A stretch of DNA of 64,000 nt from Hydrangea macrophylla (Eukaryota; Streptophyta; Magnoliopsida; Cornales; Hydrangeaceae): positions 117,700,458 to 117,764,457 of the forward strand of contig CM066994.1 in the NCBI GenBank assembly GCA_033977485.1, written 5' to 3'. Each line of letters opens with the position of its first letter. Positions within the stretch are counted from its first letter, which is position 1. The translations under genes were made by a program, and so were the position numbers. Below are positions 31,283-42,696 of the stretch, piece after piece. The notes beneath the pieces are model-generated. The model was given only the letters and a program-made list of their open reading frames with translations. It did not search any database and was not told where the DNA came from.

Positions 31283-32425
31283 CTATCGTCCTTGTCTAAG
31301 TCGAGACCAATTATTTGTATGGTGAGTCTGCCCTTGTGATACTTGTTGCGATGGAACATTGTGTTGCATCTCTAGTTCTGGACAAAACTTACGGACATGA
31401 CCAAATTTACCGCAGTTGAAACATCGTATTCCCCGTCCATTAGATTTCCTTGCTGCTCTGCATTCTTGGGAATGGTGTCCTAGTGCTCCACAATTGTAGC
31501 AGATATCTCGTTCTCTGTGCTGTGTTGGAGTCGTCACTGGTTTTGATTCTTTCTTGTCATTCTCTATCCTTTTACGCTTCTGGCGGTTGCTTATGTAACT
31601 TCTCTCTGTGTTTCCTTGTTGAACTTGGTTAGCTGCCAACACAACCTGACTGTCCCTTCCTCTCTGATCCGTTAGGAGAAACTGATCGTACTCTGGAAAT
31701 GTTTTATCAAAGTGTTGTCCTTCACTAATCTGAGTATCGTCTTCTAGCTTCGTTGCCATTTCTACCAGAGCTTCGAAAGATTGATCTAAATGTCCTATAG
31801 TCATATGACGGATATGTGGAACTAGTCCCTGATGATATCTTTTGATCTTCCTTCTTGGTGTATCGATCATATGCGGTGCAAATCGTGATAGCCTCTCGAA
31901 TTGAGTTGTATATTCTGGCACTGTAAAACTACCTTGGATTAATTGTATGAATTCCATTTCCCTTTTGTTCTTCTCAGATTCTGGAAAGTACTTTTCTAGA
32001 AATCGAGTCTTGAATGATTCCCAAGTCATCCTTCCTACAGCTTCTTCACCTATCGTAGCTTTTACTGCGTCCCACCAATCTGCTGCTGAGAACGTCAGTT
32101 GAAATACTGCCAAATGTCTTTTCTCAATGTCAGTACATTCAAGTACTTCAAAAATTAATTCTATCTGGCGAATCCATTGCTCAGCTTGCCACGCTCCTGT
32201 TAATCCGGTAAAGGTTCCTGGTTGAAGAGCACGAAATTCCTTTAGCAGCTTGACTCTCGTCTGACGTACTGGTGCTTCATTGTCGATGACGTGATCTGCA
32301 CGATTGATAACTTGTTCCATGCGACGAATGAAAACTCCAATCATTCCTGTTGGATCTATCTCAAGAGGTACTAATTCAGGTACTCCATTCAGCTGGCCCG
32401 GGTTTCCTCGAGTCGTCCTAACCAT
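31283..32425 (-). CDS. Gag protein of the gag-only element, 380 aa
   Basis: An intact 380-codon ORF on the minus strand starts at the first ATG after the primer site (MVRTTRGNPGQ). The retrotransposon gag core spans about residues 75-215 (LQPGTFTGLTGAWQAEQWI, FSAADWWDAV, WESFKTRFLEKYFPES). Two CX2CX4HX4C zinc knuckles lie near residues 313-350: CYNCGALGHHSQEC and CFNCGKFGHVRKFC. It ends without running into protease, unlike Ty3/gypsy Gag-Pol. It would build the particle that packages the element RNA. Its intactness fits the near-identical LTRs. Chromovirus gags are the closest type by eye. Confidence 0.92.
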   Translation of the reverse strand: MVRTTRGNPGQLNGVPELVPLEIDPTGMIGVFIRRMEQVINRADHVIDNEAPVRQTRVKLLKEFRALQPGTFTGLTGAWQAEQWIRQIELIFEVLECTDIEKRHLAVFQLTFSAADWWDAVKATIGEEAVGRMTWESFKTRFLEKYFPESEKNKREMEFIQLIQGSFTVPEYTTQFERLSRFAPHMIDTPRRKIKRYHQGLVPHIRHMTIGHLDQSFEALVEMATKLEDDTQISEGQHFDKTFPEYDQFLLTDQRGRDSQVVLAANQVQQGNTERSYISNRQKRKRIENDKKESKPVTTPTQHRERDICYNCGALGHHSQECRAARKSNGRGIRCFNCGKFGHVRKFCPELEMQHNVPSQQVSQGQTHHTNNWSRLRQGR

Positions 32426-33113
32426 AACGAGTACTGGTAGGGTTCAGTGTCGCTACCTACAAATGAAAATCTATTCGGTCAGACACATTCTATCTTACAG
32501 CTCAAGCAAGAACAAAACATGTGGTAACCAATATATAGTACCACTATATAATACGATCACATCAAGCAATACGAATATAATAATATAACCACAGAGGTCA
32601 GTCTACCTACCAGGTATGCTCAAATGTATCTATGCTCAAGACGAAACTACAACTTCTACGCTCAACGTCAAATCTTAAACATTCTATTTCTATTCTCAGG
32701 TTCCAAGCTACAAGTACTGCTCAGCTAACATGTGAGACCACTCAACTAACATGTGGCTCAAGGTAACAGGATAATCTTATCCTAAACCTCTTTCTATTTC
32801 TAGGACATACTAACTGTTCCGAGATCGCTCAGAAATTCGTCAGCGTTTAACATCCAACGGCTCTATATTTAGGATCTCCATCACCACAACTAACTCTCAA
32901 TGCCCGTTCTCCGCGAACTCAGCTATCCATATTCTTATTGGTTCCAACAGTTACTACCTTCCAAAGAAACATCCTCAGACAGATTCTTCCAACCTCTTAT
33001 CTGTGTGACAAGATAACAGTTCTATCTCATCTCAGCTAATCCTCATGCTACCGATATTAACTTAGAATTCAGGTTCTAATCACAAAAGACAAGCGGTTAA
33101 CAACTGAACCTAG

Positions 33114-33125
33114 GCTCAGATACCA
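33114..33125 (-). promoter_or_regulatory. Primer-binding site, initiator tRNA-Met type
   Basis: On the minus strand, seven bases inside the LTR, the sequence reads TGGTATCTGAGC, one base from the usual plant tRNA-iMet complement TGGTATCAGAGC. This fixes the orientation of the element. Confidence 0.85.
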
Positions 33126-33132
33126 AAAATCC

Positions 33133-35632
33133 TGTCACGCCCCGGAGCAGCATAAATAGAGAAAAATAAATTTCCTTTATGGGTCCATAGGGAATGACGG
33201 GTGAATAACCGCGTTGTCATCTACTCAAACCAATAAACACCACGATAGGGAGGATGCTATTCATAGAACATATCTTATTAACATTAATCAGAGGCTACAG
33301 CGGAAACTATAAAAGGTATGAAAGCAACAGATGCCCAAGTACCAATTATAAAAGTCTACTAAAACTATTACAACAGCTGGCTTATAGTCTCAGGCCTATA
33401 ACAATAACAACAACAGATATACAAACTAACTATATAAAGCAGCACATCTTCGTCTTCCAGCCTTCAGCTCCAAGTCTGGCAGAACTATCAGTCTTCAGTC
33501 CTCAAGACCTACAAATCCCTAGACATTGGAATGTCCAGGGCATAAACGCCATCAGCTTTGAATACAAAGCTGAGTGAGTACATTAAACAACACTCCTCAC
33601 CGCTATTGTTCAGCATCTTAAAATGCGGTTAATCTCTTAACAATGGCGTCTCTCACGGACATAGCAAAGGTCTCATTAAACTATGCAATAATCAATAATA
33701 ACAGAAATCATATTAAGTAATGACAAGGATAAACATCATGGTATAACATATCTCATCACGTATTCACCAAATCCATGCATGTAACCATGCAACCACCCAT
33801 GCATCTACCTTTACGTCGGGACGCTGAGTCCACGACTGAACCCTTATCTCATCATATCCGTACTCATATTCATATCTCTATCCATCTCTGTATCCATACG
33901 TCAATCCCATTATTACAAATCTGTAAACCATTCGTCGATACAGTAATGCCAATCGGAATCACCCGACTAGGCAATAGATCCCAAAATCCCTTGATAGGGT
34001 TACCGGTCGTCTACACGGTACCACCTATCTGTAAACGATAGAACGGCACATCGGACGTCTTCAACGATGCGTATACCCTCACTGGTCGTCTACACAGCTG
34101 AGAATACATTAGAGCACTAGCCGGACGTCTTCAACGGTACACTGGACGTCTTCAACAGTGCATACGCATCACTGGACGTCTTCAACAGTGAGAGGCGCAC
34201 TAGGAACTCTAACCATCCCACGTCCACCCGACTCGTCAGCCGTTGATCCCACGGATCCCAAAGTACACATATCTCATTATTCCATATAAATCACATATCC
34301 CATTTCTCATCATATCTTCTCATCTCTTCATATCAATATCCCATTTCTCATCAGATTCTCTTACCTCGTCACATCACTATCCCATGCATGCTGACACATG
34401 TTGTGAAATGCTCATATACTAAGTACAGGAAATACCACATGCTCTGTATTCAACATATCTATCGTTACTGATTATTAACATGCTGTCGTGTTCCATTCTA
34501 CTATTCAGTTTGTCAATAACATATGGCAGTTACTTAACCATTAGAGCATCTCATATCGACAGTAAATAATAAACAGTTCATCTTGTAACATTAACATAAA
34601 CATCATATAAGGCTTACGTAGTATCATGTTGACTAAGCACATATCCAATATCACATATGGTACAGCCATTAACAGCTTGGGTACATTACAATCAGCTCAT
34701 AACATATAATAATAGATAAACAACATTCTACTCTTACTCAATCGATTGGAAATAATGTCAATCGATTGGACTTATGTCAATCGATTGAAATAATGTCAAT
34801 CGATTGAACTGATGTCAATCGATTGATATATCAATCGATTGAACTCTATTGTCAATCGATTGAACTTTGTCTTCTTCCTCAAAACTGCTGGTTTTATTAT
34901 AAAAACGTTGGAGTTCTCTTTCCTCCTCATGCACGTTATTATACACACATAAACATCACAAAACAAACCTCTTTGAGTGAGTTAATAAACTCACCTCTCC
35001 CGGCGTTCCGTTGACGGTGTCCCGAGCTCCGCGGCGGCGGTTATGGTGAGTTCTCTCTCTCTCTCTTTCTTCTCTGCTCTCTCTTTCTCTGTCCGTCTCT
35101 GTTCTCTCTCTGGTCTCCTCCTCCTCCTCTTCTTCTTCTCCTTCTCTCCACCCGAGAGTGTGTGTGTGTAATATATATATACAATATATATGTGTATGTA
35201 TATATATATATAAGAGAGAGTATGCATCTCTCTCTCTCAAGGCTGCCAAAACTTGGCCCAAGGCCACAAATGAGCAAGTATATATAAGGGTTAAGTGTGC
35301 CACACGTTCAAAGCTGAAGGAAAGAAGAAAATGTTTCTCAGCTTATGTCAATCGATTGGACTCTATGTCAATCGATTGAAGACAGATATTTGATGTCAAT
35401 CGATTGAAGAAGATGGCAATCGATTGGGATGTTGACACGTCATCACTTTTAGTCGGTAGAATGTCAATCGATTGGGAACATGTCAATCGATTGGTATCTG
35501 AAAAGTGTCAATCGATTGGGAAAACTTATCAATCGATTGGTATCAAAATTCACCAAAAGGAAGAGAAAGTTTATACGAGTATAGAAATGAAATACCAGGT
35601 CTTATTAATATACCAAAATACAGGGTATTACA
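33133..35632 (-). repeat. LTR of the gag-only element (5' LTR relative to gag)
   Basis: This 2500-bp copy is nearly identical to 27489-29986. It holds the same 15 palindromes (34739-34862 and about 35349-35539). The two copies must have been identical at insertion, so three substitutions in 2.5 kb indicate a very recent event. Confidence 0.93.
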
Positions 35633-35954
35633 ACATATGATCGACCAAAGCCCGCCCACGCAAGGTTCCCGAATCTTAGCAAACCTACTTAAGTTCAACT
35701 CTATCACTGATACATGATAATCCCAATGTGGCCTGACTACTCTGAATGAAATGAACGTTAACTCCAAAGCATTCACGACTATTCTATTATCTAACATCAT
35801 AAACATTATCCGTTAATCTTGTTGTTACTACGATCCTAGGCCACATTAACTCATTATCATGTATGTATTACAATAATAAAGCATGCTGGGAAATACTGAA
35901 CAGTAAATAAACAACTAAATAGTTATTATAAGAAAACAGTATTCTGAAGCTCCC

Positions 35955-36721
35955 AATCGATTGGTATAGAGGTTCAATCGATTGGTATAAAAGTAGTATC
36001 AATTGATTGGAAAAAGGTTCAATCGATTGGATCATAATCCATGCCAATCGATTGCATAAAGTGTCAATCGATTGGGACCTGAAAGATGTCAATCGATTGG
36101 TAATAGGTTCAATCGATTGGAACTTCGTCTTCTTCACAGTGAAGACTGTCCAGCAACATATAAACGGGAATACATAGTTTACACTCCATTTCTTCATTCA
36201 AAACACGTTCTAACACCAATATAAAGCTACCAAGTGAGTTTAAAACTCACCTTAGGTGTCTAGGGTGTGTTTGGGAATGTGTAATGAAGCTTGGAGCTTC
36301 AATGGTGGCTCCTCCCTCTCTCCTCTGCTCTGTCTTCTTCTTTCTTCCTTTCTTCTTTCTTCTTTTTGATCTTCTTCTCTTCTTTTTTCAGTCCATGGAT
36401 GTGTGTGTGTGTGAGTGTATGAATATATGTATATATGTGTGTATATATATGAGTGTATATATATAAACACACACACAAGCACTCCCTCTCACTCTCTAGT
36501 TTCTGCAAACAGAAAATGGGCGAGATTAGGTCGCATATAAATAGATGGGGAAGTGTTCACGTGGACAAACCCCAGCCAGAGCAAAAGAATCTGCCCAGCT
36601 GCCTCCAATCGATTGGTATTAGTGTCAATCGATTGATATAAGCAATCGATTGGTATAAAGTTCAATCGATTGGTATTAGGTATTAATGATCCAATCGATT
36701 GATAAAAGTGTCAATCGATTG
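35955..36721. repeat. CAATCGATTG palindrome arrays in the outer solo LTR
   Basis: Eight copies lie at 35955-36122 (one changed to CAATTGATTG) and six at 36608-36721. They hold the same relative places as in the inner LTR although the sequence between has diverged, which suggests the palindromes are retained or renewed. Confidence 0.88.
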
Positions 36722-36824
36722 GTATCCAAATTATACCAAAGGTAAGGCCAAGCTCATACAAGTATTAAAAGAAACACACAGGGCCCTATTCACATAATAT
36801 ATAACAGAAATACAGGGTATTACA

Positions 36825-38581
36825 GAAATTTCTCACCAAATAAAAACAACCTGTCAAAATACCGACCACATGTGAGAAATTTTATCTATTATAGTGAGTA
36901 ATTTCTCACCTTTTTTTCTCACCAAATAAAAACAAATTTATCACCTTCAAAACTCAAAAGTAAAACTCCACACTTTGTGAGAAATTTCTCACACTATCGA
37001 AAATTTACACACAAACTGTCAAAACACTAACATGCATCAGCAACACATGGATTTGGAGATAAATTCTCAGTTCTAAAATTTTGATGAAAGTTTAATAATA
37101 CAAATTTCTCACAGTTTTGAATGGATTTGATGAGAAAATTTAATAATGCAAACTCTAAATAGTTTAAAAAAAAACTAAAAATACACAAGTTTTCTTTAAA
37201 AGGAAGCAGTCAAAGAGAATCAAGAGAAATATATATATATATATATATATGAATATAAACTGTGTCGGTGAGTATGCATATGTGAATCCAAAACTTACCA
37301 AATGTACAAACGTTTGCATAATTGCATTTAATTGAACTATATTATATGTATGAATCAATTTATATCAATGTGATACTCTGCGACTCACAGAAATACCCAT
37401 TTGGGAAAAATTGATCTTTATAGAAATTTACGTTCAATCAACACAAGTATTTAGAAACAGAGATATAATTGAAATTAAAATGCGATTATCTTAGCTTTAC
37501 ATGACATATATACTTCATGTACACGAAAAAAACAAAAAAAGAATACTGAAATAAAGTAAATTGGAAGATGGGTGTTTTTTTTTTGGTGTAAATTGGAAGA
37601 TGGTTTTTTTTTTTGGTGATTGATTGATTTACCTTCATGGTGATAAATGGGTTTCTGATTCCGACTCATGCCCCACAAAATCAACGAAAATAAAAGTGAA
37701 GTGAACAACAAATCCAACAACAAACGCGAGAAAATAGCAACACCGACGAGGGACCCCATTCCGATTTTCATTGTCGTCAACAACAAACAGTTTAGTCTTG
37801 TTTGTGCTCTGGAGTTACATACACACGTGTATATATTATAGGGTTCTTATTGAAATCCCTGATTTTATGGGGATGTTACATACACACATGTGTATATATT
37901 TAATAAAGGGTAATGTTATCCATAAAAAAAATACAAATATTTGGGAAAAGGGACTAATTTCTATGTTTTTTAATGATTAAGGATGAATTTAAGAGATAAC
38001 AAAGTCAAAGTGACTAAATATATGTTGACCAAAATTTGAAGGAATAAATTATATAATTCTATTTCCTATTTCCAACTCACCCTACTCTTGTTCAATTATC
38101 ATAGTTAAATGTTAGCCTTTATGGAGGAACATGCATCCTACTTCAAGCGGTTAAACCACATCCATTTCCAGCATTAGTAAATGGGGATGTCCTCTCAACT
38201 AATTTATTAAACATAATGTATAGTTGAATGCAGGTCATTTCATTGTCTGATAGTATTTCACTATTAGACTACAAAATGCATAAACAACATGTCACAAGAT
38301 TCACAACCATCTCTGTCATTATATAAGATTTTATCAGACAACACATCAATGAGTGGGAGGTCTTGAGTTAATCGTCCCATCCCTTGGAGGCCATCCTCAA
38401 AGGATTTTCCTGACAATTATCAACACAATCAACACAGTCCCTTCCCTTGGAGGCCAATTAAGTACTTATTTTTTTAGTGCATTTGATAATGTATAAGAGC
38501 TCACCGTACTTGACAGAAAGTAGCCAACAATTTACTAAAACTTGCAAAACATTGTTTTCAATTTTGTAAATTCATTAGTTA
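36825..38581. other. Intergenic, AT-rich
   Basis: No gene is seen. The first 300 bp repeat the word GAGAAATTTCTCAC several times, continuing the host DNA seen left of the solo LTR. A (TA)n tract is at about 37231-37250. A short inverted pair TACACACGTGTATATAT / TACACACATGTGTATATA is at about 37818 and 37880. Confidence 0.55.
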
Positions 38582-38908
38582 GGCCTCGCATGGTAACGTT
38601 TCCTGTTTTGAGTTTTCAGTTTTTTAAAAACGAAAACCAGTTTTGGTTTTTTTTTTGAAAAAAAAAAACAAAAACTTGTTTGGTAACATTGCTGATTTTT
38701 TTTTTAAAAAAAAAAAAAACAAAAAAAAAAAAACAAAAACAGGAAACTCAAAACGACTTTTTGGTGTTTTCATTTTTTACCCAAAATTTGAAAACGTTTT
38801 TTAAAAACAAAAAACAAAAACGCTACCAAACGTGTTTTCAAGTTTCGTTTTCTAAAAAACAAAAACAAAAACAGAAAACAGAAAACGACAACGTTACCAA
38901 ACGAGCCC
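38582..38908. mobile_element. Tourist/Harbinger-like MITE
   Basis: The ends GGCCTCGCATGGTAACGTT and, from the other side, GGGCTCGTTTGGTAACGTT form an imperfect TIR of about 19 bp. The flanks carry TTA on both sides (38579-38581 and 38909-38911), the PIF/Harbinger duplication. The 327-bp interior is A/T-rich with AAAACAAAAAC repeats that fold back on themselves. It has no coding capacity. Confidence 0.7.
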
Positions 38909-38911
38909 TTA

Positions 38912-39277
38912 ATTTTCTTTTATCAAACTGGCCTAAATACGTAAGGGAGTACAATTTGAATGCTCAAACAGGACCTCATTGTTAGTGAGAAAAAACAGTA
39001 TTATTTTATGTCAAGTGTCATTTGATTAGGTGAAGGAGAAGCTGATTTCATATCCTCAAATAGTTCAATGTATCATGATTAATGAACAAGGCCATTCTGA
39101 TTATAAAAAAAAAAAAAGGGAATTGCTCCTCATGACTGAAAATGGAATTTATTAATATTATCTTATTACAAGTCAGCATATAATTAAATTCTATATCCTT
39201 TGTTTGCAATAAATGGACATTAAGGGGAAAAAATGTAGAAAAGAAAGAAAAAAATTTAATGGTTCTGATCTCAAAGA
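38912..39277. other. Downstream flank of the bHLH gene
   Basis: AT-rich sequence with no ORF of note. On the minus strand it follows the bHLH stop codon at 39278 and would contain its 3' untranslated region and poly-A signal; no single site stands out. Confidence 0.45.
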
Positions 39278-41358
39278 TCACAGTGTTGGAGAAATTGTTT
39301 GGTAGAGTCCCATGTCCATCCCATTGTAAGCTATGGGAGCATACATCCACATTTCATCAGAGCTTAATAACTGCAACATAAAGACCAAAAAGATTAGGAC
39401 AAAATGTTATTTTAGCTTTAATAAAGATTATGGGTGAGCTTTATTTTGGAAAGATGATTTGAATCTACTTTTGTTTTCTTACCTTAATTTGAAGCTGCAA
39501 AAACTTCACATAATGGACTGCCTCTTCAAGCATTGTACTTATGTCAACCTGTCACATTGAAATATCCATGAAGATAAATCAGTTAAGAGGTTTTAATCAT
39601 CCAAGATTAGGTGGTGAATGAGGTTTAAGTTCTTGTGCATGTTTGAAAATGCATTATATAATAGGATCAAGTTCAATCGCACTTTCCATTTTTATCTGAT
39701 TTTTATTAAAACCAACATCACATCTTTCAAATATTTGAATATGTAAACGTTTCACTTATGAATCACATAGCCGGTTCTGAGCCTTCCCAAACAACAAAAT
39801 TTGCAGGCTTGAACTGTTTTAATTACCTTTGTTCCATTGGGGACAAGATTTTGCAATGTTTTCAATCTCTCGTTGATTCTCTCTCTTCTCTTCTACAAGA
39901 AACAAAGAAAAAAAGAATTAGCAAAAAAAAATAAAAAATAAAATAAAATAATAAAACTTAAAATCGTAATTGTCATCACATTTGATTTAAAATTACCATT
40001 TATGGTGGTGGAAGAAAATAAGGAAGTGCTTACCCTTGCATAGAGGCTTTGGGGATCAGTTGCAGAACCTCTGCTAGCTCTTGTCTTTCCATTCAAGTTG
40101 AGAGCTGCAGACCCTTTAGAATCTGAAGTGTTAGAGTCATCCTCTGAGCTGCAACAACTTGAACTTGGTCCATTTGGTCCGCCATTAGTCTCTTCCTCAT
40201 CATTTCCATTCTCGGTGAGCTTCTGCTTCTTCTTCTTCGGTTCATTCTTCTTACTTTTGGTAGCCTGCATTTCGATGATCATGGAAACACAAACCCATTA
40301 ATTGTTGTGACAAAGTTTGAAATCGGAGTCAAATGGCTCAAAACACGCATAGAAAACCTACTTCACTATACAAGATGACAAGGTTTCGCTATGAATCACG
40401 CAAAACGTTCCCTATCCACTTTGAAAATTTTTCATAGCCCTAAAGAAAAAGATTTGGATATAGTTCCTTAGGTATATAAGGTGCTATTCCAGAACATTAT
40501 CGGTTCACTTGTGTAAGCATATATTATCTATACATGTAAACATTACAAGGAACATTGGCATTCTAAAATAGCACTGAATGTACCTAAAGAACTGTACTTC
40601 TGGAGTTCAATCAAAAAACCCATGTTGAATTTGTTCATTAATTAACGAACTGGGTTGAATCAAACCTTTAATGTCATGTCGTGTTGGATTCGAGCCACCA
40701 CACAACAAATTATGAATGTAGTTCACTCACTACTTCCACTATTTTCTCAACAAAAGAATAAATAACTTTATAATGTACTTACATTTCTAGAAACCCGAGT
40801 CTTCTTCTTCGGATTCTCTGATTTGTTGGTTTTAAATTCTTCTTCGTCTATGTCCAACTTCCTCTTGAGCTTCATGTCCTGGCCAGAGTCAGCAATGGCA
40901 GCCAATGGTGTCGATGAACTTCCCGGATTGCCCAATCTCTCACTACCCATCTCTTCTTTTAGAGAGAGTTCAGTGTCTTCCATCACATCATCACCAAATA
41001 CTTGGACTTGTGACTCAATATTTTGGTCCACAGGACAAAAATCAGAGGCATAATTAGCTATGGGCATATAATTTGGATCATAAAAATGGTAGTTTTCATG
41101 GCTTGGGGTTGGAAAATAGTTCAAATTAGAATTTATAGTATTTGAAGAAAAAAGTAGACTTTGAACAAGCCCAGCCATATGATCATAATTAGCTTGATCA
41201 TGATCATAATTAGGCCAAAAATCTGAAGTAACCAAGCTCAACCCATCATTACATTCATCGCGACCGTTCAATTGCACCATCAAATTAGGCTCTTCTGTGA
41301 AGAACATTCTATTCAATGCCTCCCAATCTTCATCAAAAAAAGCTCCAATGGGCTCCAT
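39278..41358 (-). CDS. bHLH transcription factor, RSL class (root hair defective six-like), 343 aa, five exons
   Basis: Five exons with GT-AG borders join in phase 0: 41358-40783, 40264-40034, 39892-39827, 39548-39483 and 39370-39278, making 343 codons plus stop. The start MEPIGAFFDEDWEAL is the first ATG. Exons 1-2 give an acidic N-terminus and two basic clusters (KKKTRV, KKKKQK) that can serve as nuclear signals. The DNA-binding region starts at ATDPQSLYARKRRERINERL, followed by loop LVPNGTKVDIS and helix 2 TMLEEAVHYVKFLQLQIKLL, then MWMYAPIAYNGMD. This string is characteristic of the RSL group (Arabidopsis bHLH54/84/85 and RHD6 relatives), E-box-binding activators of root-hair growth. Class II (RSL2/RSL4-like) is more likely from the extended N-terminus, but class I is not excluded. 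It is the only intact host gene in the window. Confidence 0.93.
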
Positions 41359-41469
41359 TTTTTTTTGTTTAGCTTGAAATTTGAAGGCTTTGGAAAGAGA
41401 AAGAAACTAAAGGGTATATACTATATAGTATAACAGAAGGTTGATATGAACAAAAAAAAAGTGGAAACA

Positions 41470-41478
41470 TATTTATAG
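41470..41478 (-). promoter_or_regulatory. TATA box of the bHLH gene
   Basis: On the minus strand the sequence reads CTATAAATA, a consensus plant TATA box, 112 bp upstream of the ATG at 41358. This leaves room for a 5' untranslated region of about 80 bp. Confidence 0.7.
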
Positions 41479-42080
41479 TAAAGGGTTACAAGGAATGGTA
41501 CTAAGGATTGACTTGATTTTGTTTAGGGCAATTGTTAATTCCCAATGATTGTTCTTGGGTAGGTCTTAATTCTTTTTAACTAATCTCTCAGGAGTCCACT
41601 GTGGGGCCAATACAGCTCAGAGGAGGACCAAGTTCACACAATGATGGATTAAATTAATAACACTATAGTTTCAAATTTCAATGGTCTTAAACCTTTACTT
41701 AGAGTTGCTAAAAATGCATGGAATTTATGGTTATGAGATGGTCTAGCTAACTAACTGTCTTAATTCCGATCATTATGGGAAGACTAATTTCAGTTAATCA
41801 TTGGTTTAGGGTCATATTATTAGGGAGAATGAGAGTGAAAGCTAACTTTGAGAAGTTATTTAGTGAGACCAGTTACACCACATTGACGTGATGTGACAAC
41901 CCAATCACGAGTTATGTGAACTCTAAAACATAGGGGGTGAGCCGGATGGCACTTGAAACGCATATAATAAAGACATGACAAATGTTGTTTAAAGTCAATA
42001 ACAATTACAAATCAGGTCCATCTAAACATATGGATCACACAGAGGCGTATAGTTGGGCATAACACCACAGCAGCATCGCA
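41479..42080. other. Upstream region of the bHLH gene
   Basis: This is probably the promoter-proximal region of the bHLH gene. I see no second gene and no repeat of note. Specific root-hair cis-elements cannot be called with confidence by eye. Confidence 0.5.
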
Positions 42081-42231
42081 GGGAACAAATTTGCTCACCC
42101 AAGCATCTTATTGGATGAGCAAGTGAGACTCACCACTCTCCAACTTTTAAAATATGGATGATTTCAGGATGAAAAGTGGTGGGTCTCAATTGCTCACCCA
42201 ATAAAGTGCTTGGGTGAACAAATTTATTCTC
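42081..42231. mobile_element. Fold-back MITE, about 150 bp
   Basis: The two halves are near-complete inverted copies. The left arm has AACAAATTTGCTCACCCAAG and GAGCAAGTGAGACTCACCAC. The right arm reads outward as the inverse of the same words (GGTGGGTCTCAATTGCTC, CTTGGGTGAACAAATTT). The TIR is about 55 bp with few mismatches. The target duplication is not clear. It lies about 0.7 kb upstream of the bHLH start. Confidence 0.75.
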
Positions 42232-42411
42232 AGAGCAACAGCATGAGGACTAAATATTAGATGCAATGGTTGTATTTATGACAATGTATCACAAACTAAT
42301 GAAATCCCTTCATTTATATATCTTATATATCTAACCCCCTATTTTTAAGGGAATCATCCTCCACATAAGCACACTTTTCAAATCATATTAGAGGGGATAA
42401 ATGCAGACTTA

Positions 42412-42693
42412 GGGTATGTTTGATAACCCAATTAAGTGATGAAAATGAAAAGATTCAGCACTTATTCTTTTTCAGTGCGTTTGATAACATACCACTTAAT
42501 TGAAAAAGTAGTCAAAAAACCACTGAAAACTTTAAGTGAAAATTTTTTACTGAAAATAATCAATGAATGCATTCTATTTCAATAGTTGAAGCACTGTTTT
42601 CAGTATTACAAATTCAATCACTTAAAATTTTCAGTACTTAAAATTCAGCACATAATTTTCAGCACTTAATTTTCAGTTTTATCAAACGCACCC
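42412..42693. mobile_element. Tourist/Harbinger-like MITE
   Basis: The TIRs are GGGTATGTTTGATAAC and its inverse GTTTTATCAAACGCACCC. TTA flanks both sides (42409-42411 and 42694-42696). The interior repeats the words CACTTAA and TTCAG(C/T)ACTTA. No coding capacity. The size, 282 bp, is usual for this type. Confidence 0.78.
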
Positions 42694-42696
42694 TTA

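Larger units (their letters stand above)
27489..35632 (-). mobile_element. Young gag-only LTR retrotransposon (TR-GAG-like), 8144 bp
   Basis: Two LTRs (27489-29986 and 33133-35632) enclose 3146 bp and are flanked by the 5-bp duplication ACATA (27484-27488 and 35633-35637). On the minus strand the order is LTR, tRNA-Met-type primer site, gag, about 1.3 kb of non-coding sequence, LTR. There is no protease, RT or integrase, so it must be moved by enzymes of another element. Non-autonomous elements with only a gag gene (TR-GAG) are a known plant class. The LTR ends and the gag type suggest a chromovirus-related helper, which is inference. Confidence 0.93.
26468..36824 (-). mobile_element. Solo LTR (about 2.2 kb) split by a nested younger element
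   Basis: The outer ends are TGTCACGCCCCGG at 26468 and CAGGGTATTACA ending at 36824, flanked on both sides by GAAAT (26463-26467 and 36825-36829). With the nested insertion 27489-35632 and one duplication copy removed, about 2208 bp remain. They run through one LTR from end to end with no internal region, so this is a solo LTR left by LTR-LTR recombination. It is related to, but clearly diverged from, the LTR of the inserted element, with the same end sequences and the same CAATCGATTG palindromes. Orientation is by analogy with the inner element, whose gag is on the minus strand. Confidence 0.9.

Noticed and set aside
38680..38985. Lys-rich 101-codon open frame
   Set aside because: It is the A-rich interior of a MITE.
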